A stretch of 11,647 nt of DNA from NCBI GenBank assembly GCA_946480705.1, contig CAMLLF010000049.1:1-11647 (forward strand), read 5' to 3'. The stretch comes from an uncultured Lysobacteraceae bacterium (GTDB lineage Bacteria; Pseudomonadota; Gammaproteobacteria; Xanthomonadales; Rhodanobacteraceae). The translations under genes and the position numbers were made by a program. The notes under the pieces are model-generated. The model was not told the DNA's origin. It saw nothing but the letters and a program-made list of their open reading frames with translations, and did not search any database. Below are positions 5,475 through 11,647 of this stretch, one piece after another. Position 1 is the first letter of the stretch; each line of letters opens with the position of its first letter.

Positions 5475-7064
5475 ATGACACCGACCAATCCCCCCGTAGA
5501 AACTCCCCGCGCAACCGCCCCCGAGCGCGTACGCGTATTCGACACGACGCTGCGCGACGGCGAGCAGGCGCCGGGTTTCTCGATGACGCGGGCGCAGAAA
5601 CTGCGCATCGCGCATGCGCTCGCCGAACTCGGCGTCGACATCATCGAGGCCGGTTTTCCGCAGGCCTCCGACGGCGACTTCGCCTCGGTGCTGGCGATCG
5701 CGCAGGACGTCCGCGGCGCGGCGATCTGCGCGCTCGCGCGCTGCCAGCGCGGCGACATCGAAACCGCGGCGCGTGCGCTCGAGCCGGCCGCGCACGGCCG
5801 CATCCACGTGTTCATCGCGACGAGTCCGCTGCACCGCGAGCACAAGCTCGGCATGAGCCGCGCGCAGGTGATCGACGCCGCCGTGGCCGGCGTGCGCCGC
5901 GCGAAGGAACTCTGCGCGGACGTGGAATTCTCCGCCGAAGACGCGATGCGCACGGAACCGGAGTATCTGGCCGAGGTGTTCGCCGCGGTCATCGAGGCCG
6001 GCGCGACGACCCTGAACGTGCCCGACACGGTCGGCTACATCACGCCGGCCGAGATGTTCGAGCGCATCGGTTTTCTGAAGAAGACCGTGCGCGGCATCGA
6101 GCGCGCGGTGCTGTCGGTGCATTGTCACGACGACCTCGGCATGGCGGTCGCGAACAGCCTCGCCGCGGTCGCCGCCGGCGCGCGCCAGGTCGAATGCACG
6201 CTGACCGGCATCGGCGAGCGCGCCGGCAACGCGGCACTCGAAGAGGTCGCGATGGCGCTGAAGACGCGCGCCGAACTGTTCGGCGTCGACACCGGGCTGC
6301 GTACGCCGCGGCTGTATCCGGCCGCGCGCCTGCTCGCGCAGCTGACCGGCCACGCGATTCCGCGCAACAAGGCCGTCGTCGGCGACAACGCGTTCGCGCA
6401 CGAATCGGGCATCCACCAGCACGGCATGCTCAAGCACCGCGGCACCTACGAAATCATGCGGCCCGAGGACGTCGGCTTCGCGCGTTCGCAGCTCGTGCTC
6501 GGCAAGCACAGCGGCCGCCATGCGCTGCGCGAACGCCTGGCCGCGCTCGGCCACGCGCCCGACGACCCGGCGCTCGACCAGATCTTCACGCGCTTCAAGA
6601 GCCTCGCCGACAAGAAGCGCGAAGTGTTCGACAGCGATCTCGAAGCGCTCGCGCTCGGCCGCGATGCCGAGGCGCTGGGCCCGTGGCACATCGTGCATCT
6701 GCACGCGGCGTCGCATCTGGGCGGCAGCGCCTCGGCCTCGGTGCGCCTGCAGCGCGAGGACGGCGTGCTGGCCAGCGAGGCGGCGATCGGCGACGGCCCG
6801 GTCGATGCGACGCTGCGCGCGATCGGCCGCGCCGTCGGCCAGGACTTCGAGCTCGTCGACTTCCAGATCCGCGCGCTGTCCGAAGGCGGCGACGCGCAGG
6901 GCCAGGCCACGCTCGGCGTGCGCCACGGCGACCGCGAACTGCGCGGACGCGGCGTGTCCACCGACATCGTCGAAGCCGCCGCGCTGGCAGCGCTGGAAAT
7001 TGCCAATCGTATAGAACGCAGCAAACCCGAAACGGCCCCGCGCGCGGCCGCGAATCACGCCTGA
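5475..7064 (+). CDS. leuA: 2-isopropylmalate synthase
   Basis: LeuA condenses 2-ketoisovalerate with acetyl-CoA to 2-isopropylmalate, the committed step to leucine, in the cytoplasm. The 529-residue length fits the family (E. coli about 523). The catalytic TIM barrel opens with [13 protein letters not shown] (22-34; R27 and metal ligand D28), has the metal-binding HCHDD at 216-220 (H216, H218) and [10 protein letters not shown] around N252. A linker with [12 protein letters not shown] follows, then the C-terminal regulatory domain from about 390, where leucine normally binds for feedback inhibition. ATG 5475 is preferred over the in-frame TTG at 5424, which lies inside the attenuator stem; AAAGG (5464-5468) is correctly placed ahead of the ATG. 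It is the first structural gene of the operon and is controlled by the upstream attenuator. ilvE starts 9 nt after its stop. Confidence 0.97.
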   Translation: MTPTNPPVETPRATAPERVRVFDTTLRDGEQAPGFSMTRAQKLRIAHALAELGVDIIEAGFPQASDGDFASVLAIAQDVRGAAICALARCQRGDIETAARALEPAAHGRIHVFIATSPLHREHKLGMSRAQVIDAAVAGVRRAKELCADVEFSAEDAMRTEPEYLAEVFAAVIEAGATTLNVPDTVGYITPAEMFERIGFLKKTVRGIERAVLSVHCHDDLGMAVANSLAAVAAGARQVECTLTGIGERAGNAALEEVAMALKTRAELFGVDTGLRTPRLYPAARLLAQLTGHAIPRNKAVVGDNAFAHESGIHQHGMLKHRGTYEIMRPEDVGFARSQLVLGKHSGRHALRERLAALGHAPDDPALDQIFTRFKSLADKKREVFDSDLEALALGRDAEALGPWHIVHLHAASHLGGSASASVRLQREDGVLASEAAIGDGPVDATLRAIGRAVGQDFELVDFQIRALSEGGDAQGQATLGVRHGDRELRGRGVSTDIVEAAALAALEIANRIERSKPETAPRAAANHA

Positions 7065-7073
7065 GGACGATCC

Positions 7074-8021
7074 ATGAAGACGCCTGCTTACATCTGGCAC
7101 AACGGCCGCATCAAACCCTGGCAGGACGCCTCCGTGAGCGTCGGCGCGCACGCGCTGCACTACGGTTCGTCGGTATTCGAGGGCGAGCGCGTCTACGCGA
7201 CGCCGCAGGGCCCGATGTTCTTCCGGCTGCGCGACCACACCGAGCGGCTGTTCCATTCCGCGCGCGTCTACGACCTGGGCATCGACTACACCGCGGCGCA
7301 GATCGACCAGGCCTGTGCCGACGTCGTGCTCGCCAACAAGCTCGGCAGCGCCTATCTGCGGCCGATCGTCTATCGCGCGGGCTTCACGTTCAGCCTCGCG
7401 CCGCCGCTCGACACTGCGGTCGACGTCGCCGTCATCGCGATCAAGTGGGGCAGCATGCACGGTGCTGCGGCGCTGGAGCAGGGCGTCGACGTCTGCGTGA
7501 GTTCGTGGAACCGCGCCGCGCCGAACACCTATCCGAGCGGCGCGAAGGCCGGCGGCAACTATCTGAACAGCCAGCTGATCGCGCGCGAAGCCGTCAACGG
7601 CGGCTTCGTCGAAGGCATCGCGCTCGCGCCGGGCGGCCTGCTCAGCGAAGGCGCCGGCGAGAATCTGTTCATCGTGCGCAATGGCAAGATCTATACCCCG
7701 CCGGCCGGCGCGAGCATCCTCTGCGGCATCACGCGCGACACGGTCATGACGCTCGCGCAGGAACTCGGCTGCACGGTCCACGAGCAGCCGATGCCGCGCG
7801 AGATGCTGTATTTCGCCGACGAGGTGTTCATGACCGGCACCGCCGCGGAGATCACGCCGGTGCGCTCGGTCGATCGCAAGCCCGTCGGCACGGGCAAGCC
7901 GGGTCCGGTCACCAAGGCGCTGCAGCGCGCATTCTTCGGCCTGTTCGACGGCAGCACGGCGGACCGCTGGGGCTGGCTCACGCCGGTGCAGGCGCAGGCG
8001 TTCGCGCAGGAGGCTGCGTGA
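7074..8021 (+). CDS. ilvE: Branched-chain amino acid aminotransferase
   Basis: IlvE is the PLP-dependent (fold type IV) enzyme that transfers an amino group from glutamate to the keto acids of leucine, isoleucine and valine. The 315-residue product resembles the E. coli enzyme throughout: [15 protein letters not shown] near 27-41, [21 protein letters not shown] with the PLP lysine K158, [10 protein letters not shown] at 190-199, GITRDT, and [22 protein letters not shown], ending in a WGWL motif. The start ATG has GAGGA about 6 nt upstream, formed right at the leuA stop, so translation is likely coupled. The stop overlaps the leuC start by one nucleotide (TGATG). Having ilvE inside a leu operon explains why the leader reads Val and Ile codons as well as Leu. 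Confidence 0.96.
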   Translation: MKTPAYIWHNGRIKPWQDASVSVGAHALHYGSSVFEGERVYATPQGPMFFRLRDHTERLFHSARVYDLGIDYTAAQIDQACADVVLANKLGSAYLRPIVYRAGFTFSLAPPLDTAVDVAVIAIKWGSMHGAAALEQGVDVCVSSWNRAAPNTYPSGAKAGGNYLNSQLIAREAVNGGFVEGIALAPGGLLSEGAGENLFIVRNGKIYTPPAGASILCGITRDTVMTLAQELGCTVHEQPMPREMLYFADEVFMTGTAAEITPVRSVDRKPVGTGKPGPVTKALQRAFFGLFDGSTADRWGWLTPVQAQAFAQEAA

Positions 8022-9433
8022 TGGCCGCGCGTACCTTGCTCGACAAGCTCTGGGACGCTCATGTCGTCAAGGCGGCCACCGCCGCGACGCCGGGCGTCCT
8101 CTATGTCGATCTGCATCTGATCCACGAAGTCACCTCGCCGCAGGCGTTCGCCGAGCTGCGCGCGCGCGGCCTCGGCGTGCGTTGTCCCGAGCGCACGCTG
8201 GCCACGCTCGATCACTCCACGCCGACGACGCCGTTCGACGATCTCGGCCAGCCGGTCTATGCGAGCGAGGAAGCCGCCGCGCAGGTCGCCGAACTCGAGA
8301 AGAACTGCGCGCAGTTCGGCATACGGCTCAATGGCTGGAACAGCGACCACCGCGGCATCGTGCACGTGATCGGTCCGGAACTCGGCGCGACGCAGCCCGG
8401 CATGACCATCGTCTGCGGCGACAGCCACACCTCGACTCACGGCGCCTTCGGCGCGCTCGCGTTCGGCATCGGCACGACGGAAGTCGGCCACGTGCTCGCC
8501 ACGCAGTGCCTGCTGCAGAACAAGCCGAAATCGCTCGCGATCGAGGTCTCCGGCGATCTGCCGGCCAACTGCAGCGCGAAGGATCTCGTGCTGCACATCA
8601 TCGGCCAGATCGGCGTCAACGGCGGCACCGGTTACGTCATCGAATACCGCGGCGCCGCGATCCGCGCGCTGTCGATGGAAGAACGCATGACGGTCTGCAA
8701 CATGTCGATCGAGGCCGGCGCGCGTGCAGGGCTCATCGCGCCGGACCAGACCACGTTCGACTATCTGCGCGACCGCCCGTACGCGCCGCAGGGCGAGGAC
8801 TGGGGCAGGGCCGTCACGCAATGGAGCACGCTTGCGAGCGATGCGGGCGCGAGCTTCGACCGCGTCGTGCACATCGACGCGACGCGCGTGCGCCCGACCG
8901 TCACTTACGGCACGCATCCGGGCATGGTCGTCGCGCTCGATGCGAACGTGCCGGCGCCGACCTCGCTGCAGGAACGCCGCGCGCTCGAGTACATGCGCGT
9001 CGAAGCGGGCAAGCCGCTCGCCGGCACCGCGGTCGACGTCGTCTTCGTCGGCAGCTGCACGAACTCGCGAATCAGCGATCTGCGCGCCGCGGCCGACGTG
9101 CTGCGCGGCCGCACGCTCGCGGCGCGCGTGCGCATGCTCGTCGTGCCGGGATCGCTCGCGATCAAGCACGAAGCCGAGCGCGAAGGGCTCGACCAGGTGT
9201 TTCGCGCGGCCGGCGCGGAATGGCGCGAACCCGGGTGTTCGATGTGCATCGCGATGAACGGCGATCTCGCGCAGCCCGGACAGCTCGTCGTCAGCACGTC
9301 GAACCGCAATTTCGAAGGACGCCAGGGACCGGGCGCGCGCACGGTGCTCGCGAGTCCCGCCGTCGCCGCGGCTTCGGCCGTCGCCGGACATCTCACCGAT
9401 CCGCAATCCCTGCTGCAGGAACAGGCTGCATGA
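8021..9433 (+). CDS. leuC: 3-isopropylmalate dehydratase, large subunit
   Basis: LeuC carries the [4Fe-4S] active site of isopropylmalate isomerase, which converts 2- to 3-isopropylmalate together with LeuD. The 470-residue length is normal for the proteobacterial type. Visible signatures are the N-terminal [53 protein letters not shown], and the three cluster ligands: C346 in GSCTNSR and C406 and C409 in CSMC. ATG 8021 overlaps the ilvE stop by one base and is preceded by a perfect AGGAGG (8008-8013) at 7-nt spacing, the strongest ribosome site in the operon. The stop overlaps leuD by four bases (ATGA), as expected for two subunits needed in equal amounts. Confidence 0.97.
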   Translation: MAARTLLDKLWDAHVVKAATAATPGVLYVDLHLIHEVTSPQAFAELRARGLGVRCPERTLATLDHSTPTTPFDDLGQPVYASEEAAAQVAELEKNCAQFGIRLNGWNSDHRGIVHVIGPELGATQPGMTIVCGDSHTSTHGAFGALAFGIGTTEVGHVLATQCLLQNKPKSLAIEVSGDLPANCSAKDLVLHIIGQIGVNGGTGYVIEYRGAAIRALSMEERMTVCNMSIEAGARAGLIAPDQTTFDYLRDRPYAPQGEDWGRAVTQWSTLASDAGASFDRVVHIDATRVRPTVTYGTHPGMVVALDANVPAPTSLQERRALEYMRVEAGKPLAGTAVDVVFVGSCTNSRISDLRAAADVLRGRTLAARVRMLVVPGSLAIKHEAEREGLDQVFRAAGAEWREPGCSMCIAMNGDLAQPGQLVVSTSNRNFEGRQGPGARTVLASPAVAAASAVAGHLTDPQSLLQEQAA

Positions 9434-10029
9434 ACATGCCGGCGAACGCCCCGATCACGCATATCCGCTCGCGCACCGCGGTGCTCGCGCACGAGAACAT
9501 CGATACCGACCGGATCATTCCGGCGCGCTTTCTGACGACGACCGAGCGCGCCGGACTCGGCCGCTTCGCGTTCAACGACTGGCGCTACGACGCGAACGGC
9601 AAGCCCGATCCGTCGTTCGCGCTGAACCAGCCCGCCGCGCGCGGCTGCGAGATCCTCGTCGCCGGCCGCAACTTCGGCTGCGGTTCCTCGCGCGAGCACG
9701 CGCCCTGGGCGCTGCTCGATTTCGGCATCAAGGTCGTGCTGAGTTCCGAAATCGCCGACATCTTCCGCAACAACGCGCTGAAGAACGGCCTGCTCGCGGT
9801 CGTGCTCGACGGCCCGGAGCATCGCTACCTGCTCGCGCATCCGGGCATCGAACTCGCGATCGACGTTGCGCAGCAGACCATCGAGCTGCCCGACGGCGGC
9901 CGCTTCGGCTTCGCGCTCGACGCGTTCGCGAAGCACTGCCTGCTCGCCGGCGTCGACCAGCTGGGCTTTCTGATCGCGCACAACGATGCGATCGACACGT
10001 TCGAGCGCCGCCGCGGAGAAGCCGCATGA
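9430..10029 (+). CDS. leuD: 3-isopropylmalate dehydratase, small subunit
   Basis: LeuD is the swivelling small subunit that completes the isopropylmalate isomerase active site. The 199-residue product has the family signatures [13 protein letters not shown] (23-35), [21 protein letters not shown] (79-99) and [12 protein letters not shown] (111-122). ATG 9430 overlaps the leuC stop as ATGA, with AGGA (9417-9420) upstream; a second in-frame ATG two codons later (9436) is a possible alternative start that loses nothing conserved. The stop in turn overlaps leuB by ATGA. The tight linkage to leuC indicates coupled translation of both subunits. Confidence 0.97.
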   Translation: MNMPANAPITHIRSRTAVLAHENIDTDRIIPARFLTTTERAGLGRFAFNDWRYDANGKPDPSFALNQPAARGCEILVAGRNFGCGSSREHAPWALLDFGIKVVLSSEIADIFRNNALKNGLLAVVLDGPEHRYLLAHPGIELAIDVAQQTIELPDGGRFGFALDAFAKHCLLAGVDQLGFLIAHNDAIDTFERRRGEAA

Positions 10030-11099
10030 AGGCGCGCATCGCCGTGCTGCCGGGCGACGGCATCGGTCCGGAAGTCACCGCCGCCGCAGTCAGCGTGCTG
10101 CGCCATGTCGCGGCGCATTACGGCCATGACTTCGAATTCAGCGAACACGCGATCGGCGGCTGCGCGATCGATGCGTCCGGCGACCCGCTACCGGCCGAGA
10201 CGCTGATTGTCTGCAAGCAGGCCGACGCCGTGCTGCTCGGCGCGGTCGGCGGTCCGCAGTGGTCCGATCCGAAAGCCAAGGTGAGGCCCGAGCAGGGACT
10301 GCTGCGCCTGCGCGCGGAGCTCGGCGTCTACGCGAATCTGCGTCCGGTGCGCGTGCATCCGCGCCTCGCCGACCTGTCGCCGCTCAAGAACGAGCGCCTC
10401 GCCGATGTCGACCTGCTGTTCGTGCGCGAACTCACGGGCGGTGCGTATTTCGGCGCGAAGACGCGCACGAGCGACACCGCGACCGACGAGACGCGCTACA
10501 CGGCGGTCGAGATCGAACGCGTGCTGCGCCGCGCATTCCAGCTCGCCCGCACGCGCGGCCGCCGCGTGACCTCGGTCGACAAGGCGAACGTGCTGGAAAC
10601 CTCGCGCCTGTGGCGCGAGACGACGCAGCGCGTCGCGCATGAGTTTCCCGATGTCGCGCTCGAACACCAGCTCGTCGATTCGATGGCGATGCTGCTGCTG
10701 ACGCGACCGGCCGCGTACGACGTGATCGTCACCGAGAACCTGTTCGGCGACATCCTGACCGACGAAGCCGCCGCGCTCGCGGGCTCGCTGGGCCTGCTGC
10801 CGTCGGCCTCGCTCGGCGACGGCACGCGCGGGCTGTACGAGCCGATCCACGGTTCCGCGCCGGACATCGCCGGCCGCGGCGTGGCCAATCCGCTCGGCGC
10901 GATTCTCTCGGCCGCGATGCTGCTGCGGCATTCGCTGGGTCTCGATGCGGAAGCGGTCGCTATCGAACAGGCCGTCGACCGCGTCGTCGATGCGGGCACG
11001 TTGACGCGCGATCTCGGCGGCAACGCCGGCACGCGCGAGACGACCGCCGCCGTCATCGCTGCGCTCGGCGAGCGCGGTGCGGCGCAGGAGGCGGCATGA
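10026..11099 (+). CDS. leuB: 3-isopropylmalate dehydrogenase
   Basis: LeuB oxidises and decarboxylates 3-isopropylmalate to 2-ketoisocaproate using NAD+. The 357-residue product is a complete beta-decarboxylating dehydrogenase: [10 protein letters not shown] (8-17), the arginines R95, R105 and R135 that bind substrate, GGAYFG with Y141, catalytic K186 in VDKANVL, and metal aspartates D218, D242 and D246 in VDSMAM and [20 protein letters not shown] (276-283) forms the NAD site. ATG 10026 overlaps the leuD stop as ATGA and has GGAGAAG a few bases upstream (10015-10021). Its product is the substrate of IlvE encoded earlier in the operon. The stop is overlapped by the start of a small ORF of unknown function. 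Confidence 0.97.
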   Translation: MKARIAVLPGDGIGPEVTAAAVSVLRHVAAHYGHDFEFSEHAIGGCAIDASGDPLPAETLIVCKQADAVLLGAVGGPQWSDPKAKVRPEQGLLRLRAELGVYANLRPVRVHPRLADLSPLKNERLADVDLLFVRELTGGAYFGAKTRTSDTATDETRYTAVEIERVLRRAFQLARTRGRRVTSVDKANVLETSRLWRETTQRVAHEFPDVALEHQLVDSMAMLLLTRPAAYDVIVTENLFGDILTDEAAALAGSLGLLPSASLGDGTRGLYEPIHGSAPDIAGRGVANPLGAILSAAMLLRHSLGLDAEAVAIEQAVDRVVDAGTLTRDLGGNAGTRETTAAVIAALGERGAAQEAA

Positions 11100-11326
11100 G
11101 CGCGTTTTACCCATTGACGCGCATTCACGCCGGTCTCGCGCAATACGCGGGTGCGGGCGCGTGGGAAGGTTGCGGGCGCTGGGGTGTCGAGGCACGCCGT
11201 CGGCGTGCCGTGAGTCACGGCGACACCCATCCCCAGCCGACGCCGATTGCTCCGCTCCGCAACACCGGTCACCACGCCCCCGCCAGCACCACGCCCGCCA
11301 CGGACGCTTCTCCTCATGCGCAGTAA
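11096..11326 (+). CDS. Unrecognised 76-codon ORF bridging leuB and ilvD
   Basis: I do not recognise this ORF. It starts ATGA over the leuB stop, with AGGAGG (11086-11091) 4 nt upstream, and ends 11 nt inside ilvD (TAA 11324-11326), so it fills the 216-bp gap exactly. The predicted peptide has no hydrophobic segment and is rich in Arg, His, Pro, Thr and Ala in its second half, with no visible domain. Codon choice is less uniform than in its neighbours (TTT, TTG, ATT, CCA, TCT, CCT appear within a few lines), and a multi-stem inverted repeat and a G-tract cluster lie inside it. It may be a real small protein, a read-through ORF whose job is to carry ribosomes to the poorly equipped ilvD start, or a chance ORF over a structured RNA or repeat. 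Confidence 0.35.
   Translation: MSAFYPLTRIHAGLAQYAGAGAWEGCGRWGVEARRRRAVSHGDTHPQPTPIAPLRNTGHHAPASTTPATDASPHAQ
11178..11237 (+). repeat. Compact multi-stem inverted-repeat structure between leuB and ilvD
   Basis: GGGTGTCG (11182-11189) pairs exactly with CGACACCC (11221-11228), enclosing a hairpin GGCACGCC/GGCGTGCC (11191-11198 with 11202-11209, 3-nt loop) and a second palindrome CCGTG/CACGG (11208-11212 with 11216-11220) that shares two bases with the first. Further out, GCTGGGG (11178-11184) can alternatively pair with CCCCAGC (11231-11237). Nearly every base from 11182 to 11228 can be paired, giving a branched structure. There is no T-tract, so it is not an intrinsic terminator. It could be a dispersed palindromic (REP-like) unit or an RNA element modulating ilvD expression or 3' mRNA stability. 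Confidence 0.6.
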
Positions 11327-11647
11327 CGCCATCAAACACGGTCCCGACCGCGCGCCCGCGCGCGCCATGCTGCGGGCGACCGGGCTCGACGACGAGGCGA
11401 TCGCCAAGCCGCTCGTCGCGGTCGTGCATACCTGGTCCAACGTGAGCCCGTGCAACCTGAACCTGCGCGACCTCGCCGCGGCCGCGTGCGACGGCGTCCG
11501 CGCGGCCGGCGGCACGCCGATCGAATTCAACACGATCGCCGTGACCGACGGCATCGCGATGGGCACCTCGGGCATGCGCGCGTCGCTCGTGAGCCGCGAG
11601 ATCATCACCGACTCGATCGAACTCGCCGTGGACGGGCACTGCCTCGA
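11316..11647 (+). CDS. ilvD: Dihydroxy-acid dehydratase, N-terminal part (cut by the window end)
   Basis: IlvD dehydrates 2,3-dihydroxy-isovalerate and -methylvalerate to the keto acids used for valine, leucine and isoleucine. The visible 110 residues show [34 protein letters not shown] and EFNTIAVTDGIAMGTSGMRASLVSREIITDSIEL, the start of the IlvD/Edd family. C46 in SPCN and D78 in VTDG keep the 32-residue spacing of the cluster cysteine and metal aspartate of [2Fe-2S] dihydroxy-acid dehydratases, unlike the E. coli IlvD sequence, which has VPGH at the first position. ATG 11316 gives the usual N-terminus, but only a weak GGA (11302-11304) precedes it at 11 nt, so translation may depend on ribosomes ending at 11326 on the overlapping small ORF. 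The gene continues beyond the window. Confidence 0.93.
   Translation, partial: MRSNAIKHGPDRAPARAMLRATGLDDEAIAKPLVAVVHTWSNVSPCNLNLRDLAAAACDGVRAAGGTPIEFNTIAVTDGIAMGTSGMRASLVSREIITDSIELAVDGHCL

Noticed and set aside
5355..7781. 808-codon open frame on the minus strand opposite leuA and ilvE
   Set aside because: It is antisense to two clearly recognisable enzymes, is dominated by Arg, Ala, Asp and Glu from GC-rich codon complementarity, and shows no domain.
1..11647. CRISPR arrays, tRNA or rRNA genes, insertion sequences, phage attachment sites
   Set aside because: No regularly spaced direct repeats, cloverleaf-like sequence, transposase or integrase motifs were seen on either strand.

Overview
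The window is a GC-rich (roughly two-thirds or more G+C by eye) bacterial chromosome segment with strong G/C third-codon preference. Gene families and layout suggest a gammaproteobacterium near Xanthomonadales/Nevskiales: a TonB-receptor/MFS/GH13 sugar locus with a LacI regulator, and a leu/ilv operon preceded by a peptide-type transcription attenuator. The taxonomic placement is inference, as no rRNA or marker gene is present.

Left part (1-4336), an alpha-glucan (starch/maltodextrin) uptake module. It holds the last 18 residues of a probable TonB-dependent receptor (1-59), a GC-rich hairpin (82-115), an MFS permease of the SLC45/GPH-like disaccharide type (146-1648), a GH13 amylase-type lipoprotein whose GTG start overlaps the permease stop (1645-3336), and a convergent LacI-family repressor (4336-3269, minus) whose 3' end overlaps the amylase by 68 bp. 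Likely logic: receptor brings glucan across the outer membrane, the lipoprotein cuts it, the permease imports the small sugars, and LacI senses them.

Middle (4337-5091): a short divergent gap with alternating GCGATC/GGATCGC inverted repeats, then a PaiB-type FMN-binding split-barrel protein.

Right part (5092-11647), the branched-chain amino acid operon. The 383-bp region before leuA holds an 11-bp inverted repeat around a TATAAG box, a TTGACA promoter candidate, a 47-codon leader peptide with a Leu/Val/Ile run, an antiterminator and a textbook Rho-independent attenuator. Then come leuA, ilvE, leuC, leuD, leuB, an unrecognised 76-codon ORF filling the gap exactly, and the 5' end of ilvD (cut by the window edge). 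Junctions are tight (9-nt gap, 1-nt overlap, then ATGA overlaps), so this is one transcription unit. Together leuA/CD/B turn 2-ketoisovalerate into 2-ketoisocaproate, ilvE transaminates the final keto acids of Leu, Val and Ile, and ilvD supplies 2-keto acid precursors. The leader's Leu/Val/Ile content matches that mixed product set.

No wholly new system was seen. The items most worth a second look are the attenuator leader with its rare-codon control run, the inverted repeat upstream of it, and the structured, possibly translated insert between leuB and ilvD.
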